Assembly: GCA_029582265.1 (NCBI GenBank)
Contig: CM055826.1
Span: forward strand, 37,704,127-37,768,126
Reading direction: 5' to 3'
DNA length: 64,000 nucleotides
Source: Zoroaster sp. YZ-2022
Lineage: Eukaryota; Echinodermata; Asteroidea; Forcipulatida; Zoroasteridae
Under the pieces are notes generated by a model. That model was given only the letters and a program-made list of their open reading frames with translations. It did no database searches and was not told the DNA's origin. The position numbers and the translations under genes were made by a program. Positions 55,201 to 63,596 of the stretch are shown one piece after another (position 1 is the first letter of the stretch; every line of letters starts with the position of its first letter).

Positions 55201-58200
55201 GTGCTCAAATATTAAATCAGGCAGGGCATTTTCGTACAGAACACCATGCACGATCGGCATGCGTGATGTTTTCTGTACGCCACATGTGTGTGTCCGCTAT
55301 CTAGCACAGTCTATACGAGTAACGTTCTCGATGTCGTTATCAATACATGTCCATGTACAATGTACGTACGTGTACATTTTTGCCAAGGACGGTTTTAGTG
55401 CCGAGTCTGCCGATGCGCGATCAGAATCAAGTGGCTTATTTTGACCGCACTGATTACGGTTTTAACAAAATAATGTAAGTACACTCTTGCTCTCCTTGGA
55501 AAATATTAGGAGCGCTAAGGAGCGCGAGCGCGATCGCGCTCCTTAAACATGAAGGCCTGAAAAAGGGTGTCCAAACTTTGAGTTTAGGGAATAAAACTTT
55601 GGCGACGAGTCAATCGTGCATAAAGCTTTTATTGCCATTAAACCCTCCTACTGTAGCTGCACTATAGTGGTCAAAATTGGTCAACTGACTGTTTTTGACT
55701 GTTGACCCAAATGTGCACACAGGGGCATTTTTGACTGGGTTTTTCTGTCATTTTGATTACCCTGAACAATACAAGACAATGCTTTTACCAGTCAAAAACG
55801 GTTGACTCATATTGACGTGTAAATATACTTACTACACGTAAGGTTTGACAGTGTTCAACTTTTAAGTGCACTAGATATACCTTGGCAAGTATATCAACAT
55901 TTTGAATGATTTTGACCCTTGCAATCACAGAAGATTTGACAGTATTGGACTTTTAAGTGTACTAGATATATACCTTGGCAAGTATATCAACATTTTGATT
56001 TTGACCCTTGCAGTCATAGAAGAGTTAATGCCCATATTGACTTTAAAAAATTAGTAATTTTTGTTGAAAAAATCCAAATAGAAATGGGCAAATTTTCAGT
56101 AAACATGAAAAGTTACAAAGAACCTAAGTAAGCATGACACTAAATAGACAGTACACGGTCCTTAAACATACAACACAACCAGCCATTAGGTTAGTGCTAA
56201 AAAACAATTTAAAAATAAAATGTCTACTGCACCCTGTTTAATTCTACTGTTACAGTACAATCCTGCATTTTTTTTCTGTGTTTGTTTTGTGACAGGGTGG
56301 AGGAACCGGGGGTACGATCCGTGATGCGGGCGGAGCATTCGGGAAAATGGAAGTAGCCCATGAGGAACAGTATTTTAGACAGTTGGTAAGTTTGGAAGTT
56401 TTTAATTGAATTAAAAAAAAACCAGTTCTAATCATGTCATTGCTCACAATACACTGATCCAGCACATCAATGGCTTTGAGTAACCAATAGGCTTGGGCAA
56501 TAACACAATAATATCAAATATCGCGATACCTTTTTTTATTTGATTACGATATCGAGAATCTTTTTAAGTTATCGAGATATTGGCAAATAGCGATTAAAAA
56601 AATATATTGCGATTAAAAAAAATCGCCATTATGAGTCAAGTCAGAAATTCCATGGAAACAAACTTAGGACAGTCTTTTCAGCTTCTGGAAATTAGAAACA
56701 AAAGTGAACTACTTCAGAAGTACATACACACTATGCAAACGAATTTGTGATTTATTGTGATGCGTGTAGAGGGGTACATACCTGTGGTTATTGGCTCTAA
56801 AGCAATCATGCATGAATGAAAACAATAATCGCGATACTATTGAAAATCGCGATATTTTTGTTTACTGATATATCGTGGATGAAAAAAATCGATATCGCCC
56901 AAGCTTATCCATGGCTATAGTTGCTATGTCGGTTAAACACTTGCCTTTTTGCAGGTGGTGTGGCTGAGTTTTCAAAATTGTTAAGGGTGGGCGGCAACTA
57001 TAGTATTTTCTTTAATGTTACAATCAAAACGATAAAATTGTTTACCTGAAATTAATGCCACATTTTCACTGATACTTTATGTAGCTGGTCTACCCTGAAT
57101 GGCTATGTGTAGTAGATGATAGGCCTGTGCGAATAATTCGATTATTCGCAAAGAGTTGTTGCTAATCGTACTCGTGGTTTTTGAATTATTTGATTAATCG
57201 CGCAGGCGCGAATACCTGCAACTATTCGCGAATAATGACCAATTGCCTTTCAACTATTCATAACTTGCAGTCGTGAATTGTTTGCTCACTATTCGCGAGT
57301 AATCCTATTAAGCTGGCAATTACACCGTTTTGTCTAGTCACGGTAAGCTTTGTAGTGTTCACAAATAGTAATGCCTTTGAGGAAGCCGACAAGGCAAGCT
57401 GGCTGGGTGTGACTGCATCGACTGTTACCTGCAATAATGTATTGCCTTTAATAATGTATTGCCTTTACACTGCATAAAAATTGTGGCCGTGAACTGTTTG
57501 CGAACTATTCGCAAGTAATGCTGCCAATTACACCGTTTTGTCTAAGCAGTGGTACACATTGTAGTATTCGCGAATAGTACACGCAAGTAATGCCTTTGAG
57601 GAAGCCGTTATCATCATTCAGCAGGTAACAGTCGCTGCAGTCACAGCCAGCCAGCCAGCCTGCCATAGCTGCCATAGCAGGCTGGCTGGCTTGCTGTGAC
57701 TGCAGCGACTGTTACCTGCTGAATGATGGTAATGGTGCACTCATTTGTCATAAGTAACTGTCTTGCCATTGTTCTGTTCATAGCCTTGCCAATGTCTAAA
57801 ACACTTAAGAATACATGTAATACAGTGTAATACATTTGTATGAAGAATAAATCACTTCATCACTGCCAGCAAATGGACAACAGGCATTCTGGAGCAGTGG
57901 CGTAACTAGGGAACAATTATTTTTGGGGGAACTGGATTGCACCACTTTTTCTAGGGGGAATATCAATACTTGAATCCTGCAGTCTCAAACAGTGACCTAT
58001 GTTTTCTAAATTCTGCAATTGAATTTAAATTTTGAAAAAGTAAAATGAGGTTCAATTTGGGATAAATTTAAACACTGGACGTTGCAGAGTACTTGCATTA
58101 TATGTCTTTTGTCTGCCAAAATAAATCATTACAAAAATTGTTGTTCTGCATTCTGATAACAGAAGTCAAAGCGTTTACGAGCTGAAATAAAAGATAATTT

Positions 58201-60165
58201 TGTGAAAGGCTATGCGGCTGAGTCAGGCGGAACCAAAAGGTGGAACGCAGTAAAATGAAGGCAGTCACAAACAATATTTAAATTGTTTTATGTTGTAACC
58301 CCTCTGCAGACTGAACAAAGGCGAATATGATCTCTCTCCGTACTGCATATTTATTATTTTTTGTATTATATCATTATAAATTATCTATAGTCGTAACAAA
58401 AGACATTATTATTTTTGTGTGTATAGGACGAGGCTAGTCGATTTGAAATAACAGGGGGGACCGTTAACTTATTGGTATTTCTCTTAACGGCGACTTAAAT
58501 ATAAACAAGATCTCTTCAATGCGTTCATTTTATTGGGTAAAGGTGGACTTCCCTCTGTTGATATGTGATGGACGTAACTGCGCGTGACTTAGCATGTGCT
58601 CAATGTGCACTGTTAATGCTAATTGAGCTGGAAGTTTCCCACGCTGCCAGAGTAATAACTACACGGCTTTTGGATTTTCACTTACGAAAATGTATTATTT
58701 CGAGTACAATTTTGCAAGAAATACAGAAAAAACAACAACAGGAATTAAAGAGCTTAACCCAAACGCACTAGACCCTAGTTGCTGGGTACCATCCTCAATC
58801 CTTCAAAATCCTTCGATTGCCCTACCCCAAAAAATGCATTCATCCTCAATCCTCCAAAATCCTCCAAAATTTTGCACTACATGTATGTTCAAAATAAGTG
58901 GTGCTCATCTCCTCAATCCTCCAAAATCCTGCAACCATAAAAACAGTGCTGGGTTTACAACTACCCAATGTGAAATATGAGCTTAGGTCAGGACACAGTG
59001 CAGTAAGGGGAGTACCTTGTTTATGACCAGTAATAACTATAAACAATGGGAGACTTGTCCTTGAAACAATGGTACACAGTGTAAGGTCTGTTTGTGTACT
59101 GGTATACTGTGTACTGGTGTACTGGTATACTACATGTAGGTCACACATGTGTGACCTAGTGTACATAGACAGACTACCATTGTGCATTAGTAACCCTAAC
59201 CATGCCCTAACCCTGCCAGACGCAGCACAGTGCATCAGGTGGAAAAGTCTGGTGCACTTTGATGCATTCAGCTGTCAACACCAGTGCATAAGCAGCCAAG
59301 TCTGAGGCTATTGAGAGCTGGTCCCATTGAACAATGCCAGAGTTGTATCCTGCTGCGTTGGGTGACCACAGACTCTGAGGCAGTTCGGCCTTGAGATTTG
59401 TGACCAGATGGATCTTGCTGCACTCTGCAGCCAAGTCACTTTGACAAACGATGCAATCTGATGCGTCTGGCAGGGTTTTAGTACTACTAGTACTGGCTGC
59501 ATGTACAGCACTGTGAAACAGATGGAGTACCAGTACTTACCTTGCCGAGTGAGAAAAATGAAAATTAAATAGTACCACATTCCAGCAACTCCTACCACAC
59601 CAGCCCTCCAAAATCCTCATGTTTTTCAAATACCATTCATCCTCAATCCTCCAAAATCCTCATATGCTTCAATCACCATTCATCCTCAATCCTCCAAAAT
59701 CCTCCATCCTCCAAAACTGCAAGGAGGATTTTGGAGGATTGAGGATGGTTAGGGTTAATGTATGTGTTTGTTTATTGTCCGAATGTTACAAAAAGGCCAG
59801 AAATTACTATCAAATCAATTGTTTTCAATGTTTTATTACTTTTATAAAGCGCGGGAAAAATTTGGCCAACTATTCGCGAAAAGTTGCCGCGCGATTAATC
59901 GAATAGTAAATTTTACTATTCGCCCAGGTCTAGTAGATGAGCAGGTTTTCTTGTAGAAGACCATATCAAGTGTTATCACCCCTTCCTGTTTTCCTCTCCC
60001 CCTCCCCTGCAGCAAGCAGAGCAGCTCAAATCTCTCAAGAAACATCACGACGAAGAGATCGAGGCCCATGAACGAGAAATCAACCGTCACACAGAGTCCA
60101 TCGAGCGACTAAAGAAACGCAAGCGTGAAATAAATGGAACTGGATCCAGTAGTGATAGCGACTAG
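52209..60165 (+). CDS. ATP5IF1: ATP synthase inhibitory factor 1 (IF1), four exons, complete
   Basis: Join of 52209-52264, 53280-53334, 56296-56385 and 60013-60165; introns of 1,015, 2,961 and 3,627 bp, all GT-AG. The product is 117 residues (human about 106). IF1 is a small mitochondrial-matrix protein that binds F1-ATPase and blocks ATP hydrolysis when the matrix turns acidic. Residues 1-19 have Arg and no acidic residue, as in a mitochondrial presequence. GTIRDAGGAFGKMEVAHEEQYF at about 43-64 (quoted in part: RDAGGAFGKM, EEQYF) is the inhibitory region. KKHHDEEI (His pair at 78-79) is the pH-sensing motif; a Lys/Glu-rich coiled coil runs to about 110. The tail is GTGSSSDSD. Everything needed for function appears intact despite large insertions in every intron. 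Confidence 0.95.
52685..52784 (-). mobile_element. CCCTCCTA/TTAA-type fragment in ATP5IF1 intron 1
   Basis: Begins TTAACCCTCCTACTACTACA and holds, in minus orientation, the ATGTTGATATACTTCCCAAG and CAAACCTTACGTGTAG words of the family. It abuts the MITE relic at 52785. Confidence 0.75.
52785..53060 (+). mobile_element. MITE relic, intron 1 (copy of the 53927 element)
   Basis: About 275 bp matching 54112-54386 (GTCAACTCCCC, GTGACCAACA, CTATTTTCTGAAGGGGAG, TGGATTTTAAAGATAG). Its right end AAAAAGTGGCAGTTGGATAC corresponds to the right TIR of the intact copy; the left end is missing. Confidence 0.8.
53280..53334 (+). CDS. ATP5IF1: ATP5IF1 exon 2
   Basis: Acceptor TATAATTACAG, one base completing the Cys codon, then 18 codons ending GSMGSGAGK and donor AAA|GTAAGC. 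The RGYSSDGSMGSGAG stretch resembles the RGFSSD...GAG region of vertebrate IF1 at the presequence cleavage site. Confidence 0.9.
53390..54720 (+). mobile_element. Non-LTR retrotransposon 3' fragment in ATP5IF1 intron 2, split by a MITE
   Basis: C-terminal RT region in pieces: FQRDLDALSKWGLDWQMNFN, then (frame change near 53580) LGIIFDSNLIWKTHI, QPKLEYGTAAWFPYTKQ and LDTRRKI. After the MITE it resumes with MFFKITHNLIDI, then (frame change) FFPWTVKIWNELPHHLL and a stop near 54652. The element ends in CCAGATCCAGATCCAGA-type tail repeats near 54725. Same general group as the 17.6 kb LINE but a different family by its tail. Inactive. Confidence 0.85.
53927..54383. mobile_element. MITE with 8-bp target duplication, nested in a LINE
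   Basis: Perfect 8-bp duplication GAAGATTA at 53919-53926 and 54384-54391. TIRs: GAATGTCGTATCTGGCCGCC near the left end, GGCGGCTGGATACGACATTC near the right end. 457 bp, no transposase. The 8-bp duplication points to hAT. Removing it rejoins the LINE reading. Confidence 0.9.
54934..55559. mobile_element. MITE with CAGGCCTTCAT ends and strong hairpins
   Basis: Ends CAGGCCTTCAT (54934-54944) and ATGAAGGCCTG (55549-55559), flanked by AAAAAG on both sides (possible 6-bp duplication). Near each end is a hairpin: a perfect 19-bp stem at 54971-55012 and a 12-bp GC-rich stem at 55516-55545. The 95-codon frame inside is unsupported. Lies in ATP5IF1 intron 2. Confidence 0.75.
55637..56030 (+). mobile_element. 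CCCTCCTA/TTAA-type repeat in ATP5IF1 intron 2
   Basis: Starts TTAAACCCTCCTACTGTAGC and ends GCAGTCATAGAAGAGTTAA. The last ~95 bp is partly duplicated (TATATCAACATTTTGAATGA and TATATCAACATTTTGATTTT). Related to 30458-30760. Confidence 0.8.
56296..56385 (+). CDS. ATP5IF1: ATP5IF1 exon 3 (inhibitory motif)
   Basis: Acceptor GTTTTGTGACAG, exactly 30 codons, phase 0 at both ends, donor TTG|GTAAGT. Holds the most conserved IF1 motif, IRDAGGAFGKMEVAHEEQYF. Confidence 0.95.
56488..56906. mobile_element. hAT-like MITE in ATP5IF1 intron 3
   Basis: Ends TAGGCTTGGGCAATAAC and GATATCGCCCAAGCTTA are inverted; inside, ATCGCGATA and TATCGCGAT words repeat. A clean target duplication is not visible, so the element is probably older than the 57120-59932 one. 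Confidence 0.75.
57612..57728. repeat. 52-bp-arm palindrome inside the hAT-like element
   Basis: Arms 57612-57663 and 57677-57728, one mismatch, 13-base spacer. Arm sequence (CAGGTAACAGTCGCTGCAGT, CAGCCAGCC) is also present singly and diverged near 57385-57415. Confidence 0.95.
58790..59755. repeat. CCTCAATCCTCCAAAATCCT repeated motif
   Basis: Direct copies near 58795, 58843, 58912, 59638 and 59682, plus an inverted copy near 59727 (AGGATTTTGGAGGATTGAGG). All are inside the hAT-like element; a diverged piece also lies near 2990. Confidence 0.75.
60013..60165 (+). CDS. ATP5IF1: ATP5IF1 exon 4 (coiled coil and stop)
   Basis: Acceptor CTCCCCTGCAG after a strong pyrimidine tract, 50 codons and TAG. 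Begins QAEQLKSLKKHHDEEIEAHE; heptad-like Lys/Glu pattern to ERLKKRKREI. An AATAAA polyadenylation signal is not obvious until about 60885, inside a downstream hAT-like element. Confidence 0.95.
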   Translation, partial: QAEQLKSLKKHHDEEIEAHEREINRHTESIERLKKRKREINGTGSSSDSD

Positions 60166-60297
60166 GTTGATCTTGATTCAGATTAGGGAGTATGTTTGAC
60201 ACACTGTGCTTTTGTTGAGCCTTTATGTTTTGTGAGTACACCAGGGCCAGATATTACCCAGAATGAATGAACCTTTCACTGTTCACAAATGTTCTAA

Positions 60298-60985
60298 GGC
60301 TGTGCATTTTCAGATATTTCAGGAACCAGATACCCGAAATTGGAAACCTTTGGATACCCGGGTACCCTTAAACAATTTTGTAAATACACATAAATACTCC
60401 CAAATGTGTAAAATAACCAATATGAACACAAGTTTCTCTTGTTTTATTAGCCCTCCTATGTACAGTGCATTTGCCATAGAATTGTCAGACCTTTCAAAAC
60501 CTTTCAAGTTTGCTGTACTGAAGGGTTTTGAAAGGTGAGAAAACTGTCTGACAAAAGGGATCTATGAAAGGTTTCGAAAGGTGTAACAACTCTCTGAACA
60601 AACTGGTGTTGAAATGTTTCAATACATTTCAAAGGGTATTGAAAGGTGTGGTTGTTCAGTAGCAACAAATTCTGGAGGGTTTTAAAGGGTTCATAATTAT
60701 TGATAGCCATTTTGGCCCGTAAGCAGATTTTGAAAGGTCAAACCATAGGAGGGTTAAAGTCATAATAAATGTGGACTTACTGTAATAATTTCCCGCTTCT
60801 ATATTAAAAACGACGAGTAGCATCCCTCTTCCCCACACAAAAAAGTTAAAACAATCGGCGACTTCCACATGTGTGGCTTAAATGTTCAATAAAAAAATTT
60901 CAAAAGTCGTTTACGGGTAATTGGAACCGAAAAATGGAACCGGGTAATGACAGTTTCGGTCGGGTACCCAGATATCCGGCACATC
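60298..60985 (+). mobile_element. hAT-like element, copy C, with nested insertion
   Basis: Left end AAGGCTGTGCATTTTCAGAT then GGAACCAGATACCCGAAAT; right part AAGTCGTTTACGGGTAATTG, GGTAATGACAGTTTCGGTCG and GATATCCGGCACATC, matching copy A. The right end is degraded and no target duplication is visible. Split by the 60452-60754 insertion. Confidence 0.75.
60452..60754. mobile_element. Nested element with CCCTCCTATG ends and TTTGAAAGGT words
   Basis: CCCTCCTATG at 60452 faces CATAGGAGGG at 60745, with TTAG/TTAA outside (a likely TTAA target). At least six TTTGAAAGGT-like words lie inside, in both orientations. Ends resemble the TTAACCCTCCTA family but the interior differs. Confidence 0.7.
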
Positions 60986-61674
60986 TTTAAAAAGTTTGCA
61001 TGATTTTTCATCAGCATAATCACTGGCAGCACACATGCAAAGGATTGATCTAGGGTGGGTCAAAATGAAGGAACACAGGCCTACAAACCAACAAATTTGG
61101 TACTTAAACCACGCTCAATGCAACAAATGTGAATAGTTGTTGCAGAGAACAAAAAAAACCATTGTTCAAGCTGGTAGATCTTGTTGCATTAAGCAGTCTG
61201 CACACTTTTCTGCTGTTGCATTTTGTAGTATTCATTAGGGTGCCTTTGAAATGACTGTAGGGGTTGCGGTTAAGGAGCCGAATGCAAGAAAGAACAGATT
61301 TTCAGCTCAAGTCTGAATCAATTAGGGCTCCGATGTTCAGAAAAAAGGCACATAACAGGTACTTTTTATTGATTGTCGATTTATACATTTTTTTTAAATG
61401 GACACCAGTTTATTAAAAAAATTATATCTTCACTCTTCTAAAAAGTATGTTTTGACAAAATTAGCTATAGTTTATGTTAATATTGGTTTTGATGACTGGT
61501 TATTATGTATTCAATTAGCAAAAAGACAACCTAATCTTAACCATTCAGAATGGAAGTACGTGTACGCATGAAGACAATCTGTTGACAAAATTTGTTTAAG
61601 ACTTATCAAATAATCTTTGAATCCCAAACCTAATTTGCACCCAGTGTTTATTTTGACAAATGTTTAATTACTTT
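60986..61674. other. No recognisable gene
   Basis: Downstream of ATP5IF1. AT-rich, unassigned. Confidence 0.4.
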
Positions 61675-61818
61675 ATATCTTGGTCTGCACTACTAAGCAG
61701 GAGGTCGTGGGTTCGAATCCTGCCCGAGTCACCTGTGTAGTTTTCTTTCACAGACACTCAGAAAGCACTGAGTATACAGTGCTATACACACGTCGGTGTA
61801 ATAATAATAATAATAATG
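61675..61818 (+). mobile_element. tRNA-derived SINE, 5'-truncated
   Basis: GGTCGTGGGTTCGAATCCTG is a perfect B-box inside the 3' half of a tRNA-like head. The non-tRNA body (CACAGACACTCAGAAAGCAC) runs to a TAATAATAATAA tail. Different body from the adjacent SINEs. Confidence 0.75.
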
Positions 61819-62128
61819 TGTGGATTTATATAGCGCACGTATCCACCAACTAAGTGGTGCTCAAGGCGCATTATATTATTATCCCTGCTCATAAGGCTCA
61901 TAAATCATTCCTGAAACCATCTCAGCTCCCTGGGGAGTATACAGCTCAATTGCTGCCATTTCTAGCGCATATAGAGCAAACCAACTCTGCCTTCACAGGT
62001 ACCCATTTAACCCCTGGGTGGAGAGAAGCAATTATGATTAAGTGTCTTGCTCAAGGACACAAGTGTCACGGCCGTGATTCGAACCCACATTCTGTTGCTA
62101 ACACCAGAACTTTGAATCCGGTAAGCTA
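61819..62128 (-). mobile_element. tRNA-derived SINE with L2-like tail, minus strand
   Basis: On the minus strand: GTGGGTTCGAATCACGG (B-box), GTGTCCTTGAGCAAGACACT, CCACCCAGGGGTTAAATGGG, GAGCTGTATACTCCCCAGGG, then the tail TAATGCGCCTTGAGCACCAC and GTGCGCTATATAAATCC with TTATTATTATTA at 61803-61818. Confidence 0.88.
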
Positions 62129-62812
62129 AAATTAAATCAATACTTTATATCTTGATTGCTTTAGATTCATGTTCAAAACACATGTAGTTTCTTGACACCA
62201 AGTTACAAATATTAGTGTTCATAAACGTTCAAAGTCAAATTTATATTAAAGTTTTAGCTTACAGACATTTTGGGGAATTACTCAAATAACTAATGTCTCC
62301 AGCACTAGACCTGCTACAGTATGATAAGCAATGCTGCGGCAATTGATGATTGGAAGAGTGCCCTCACTTGGCAACACAAAAGACAGTTTTCTCAAAAGCT
62401 CAGAAAAATGTGTGTTAATAATTATTTTCATTGGTATGATTGTTAATTTGTTATGCATGGATTGTTAATTAAAATATATTAGTTATTCTGGAATTAATGT
62501 CTCCTTAAACATTGTGTATTTGTTATGTCAGTGTGGGTTTACCTACATCACCCTTTGATGACATTTGAAAGTTGATTAGAAGAGGGTTATTACAGTTTCT
62601 CAATCCCCACAAAGAAGTTACAACCTATATAGGTTTAGGGAACAGATCCATACATACCACCCAGGAAATAAATTTTACCGTGTATATGGTCACGTAAATG
62701 TATTTAAGTATCGCAATGGCTTTAAAGTTAATTGGTTTGATTTTTGAGTTGTTTCACTTTGTTTGCATACACTCTTATTTAACATACAATGGTTCCATAC
62801 ACTCGTATTTGG
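62129..62812. other. No recognisable gene
   Basis: AT-rich, unassigned, between inverted SINE copies. Confidence 0.4.
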
Positions 62813-63112
62813 AGTGCCATGGTCGAGCGGTTTGGTGCATCGGATTTGTGTTCTGATGGCTGAGTCGTCAGAATGTGGGTTAGAATCCCAACCGCGACCA
62901 TGGTGCTTGTGTCCTTGAGCAAGACACTTTACCATAATTGCTTCTCTCCACCCAGGGGTAAATGGGTACCTGTGAGGGCAGAGTTGGTTGTTGTGTTTGA
63001 TTAGCCATATATACGCTGTAATGGCAGCAATTGAGCTGTATACTCCCTAGGGAGCTGAGATGGTTTCAGGAATGATTTATGAGCCTGATGAGCAGGGGTA
63101 ATAGTGGAGTGT
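62813..63112 (+). mobile_element. tRNA-derived SINE, 3'-truncated
   Basis: Head GCCATGGTCGAGCGGTTTGG (A-box) and GTGGGTTAGAATCCC (B-box, one change), then TGTCCTTGAGCAAGACACTT and the shared body up to GAGCAGGGGTAATA, where the next SINE begins. The L2-like tail is missing. Confidence 0.85.
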
Positions 63113-63460
63113 CGTAGCCAAGCGGTCTAGCTTACCGGACTCAAGTTCTGGTGTTAGCAGCAGAATGTGGGTTCAAATCCCGGCTGTGACACTTGTGTCC
63201 TTGAGCAAGACACTTAACCATAATTGCTTCTCTCCACCCAGGGGTTAAATGGGTACCTGTGAGGGCAGAGTTGGTTGATTAGCCCTATATGCGCTGTAAT
63301 AGCAGCAATTGAGCTGTATACTCCCCAGGGAGCTGAGATGGTTTCAGGAATGATTTATGAGCCTTATGAGCATTATGAGCAGGGGTAATGATATAATGCG
63401 CCTTGAGCACCACTTAGTTGGTGGATACATGCGCTATATAATTCCACACATTATTATTAT
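63113..63460 (+). mobile_element. tRNA-derived SINE, full length, with L2-like tail
   Basis: The head at 63113-63195 folds like a tRNA-Leu (GTGTCGTAGCCAAGCGGTCT, GTGGGTTCAAATCCCGG, closing GTGACAC). The central body is TGTCCTTGAGCAAGACACTT to GATGGTTTCAGGAATGATTT. The tail at 63398 reads GCGCCTTGAGCACCACTTAG, GGTGGATACATGCGCTATAT, then ATTATTATTATT. The tail resembles the L2-like LINE end at 22354-22419. RNA polymerase III A- and B-boxes are intact. Confidence 0.92.
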
Positions 63461-63462
63461 TA

Positions 63463-63538
63463 TTAATAATATAATGCGCCTTGAGCACCAGTTTGGTGGA
63501 TACGTGCGATATATAAGTCATTATTATTATTATTATTA

Positions 63539-63575
<37 letters not shown>

Positions 63576-63596
63576 TATTATTATTATTATTATTTA
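63463..63596 (+). repeat. Second SINE tail plus ATT microsatellite
   Basis: A tail-only copy (ATGCGCCTTGAGCACCAGTT, GGTGGATACGTGCGATATAT) directly after the SINE, followed by about 80 bp of ATT repeats. Confidence 0.9.

Larger units (their letters stand above)
57120..59932. mobile_element. 2.8-kb hAT-like element in ATP5IF1 intron 3, 8-bp duplication
   Basis: Perfect 8-bp duplication GTAGATGA at 57112-57119 and 59933-59940. Ends TAGGCCTGTGCGAATAATTC and ACTATTCGCCCAGGTCTA are inverted with mismatches, and ATTCGATTAATCG-type words repeat near both ends. The interior has a direct duplication (about 57240-57375 against 57470-57600), a 52-bp palindrome and several copies of CCTCAATCCTCCAAAATCCT. 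No transposase domain seen. It makes up most of the intron. Confidence 0.9.

Noticed and set aside
55157..55444. 95-codon frame in ATP5IF1 intron 2
   Set aside because: Inside a MITE bounded by CAGGCCTTCAT inverted ends; no domain.
58846..59598. Overlapping frames of 75-129 codons near 59 kb
   Set aside because: Inside the hAT-like insertion and built partly from the CCTCAATCCTCCAAAATCCT motif; no transposase signature.
63113..63195. Functional tRNA-Leu gene
   Set aside because: It is fused to a SINE body with a LINE-like tail and has related copies next to it; it is a SINE head.
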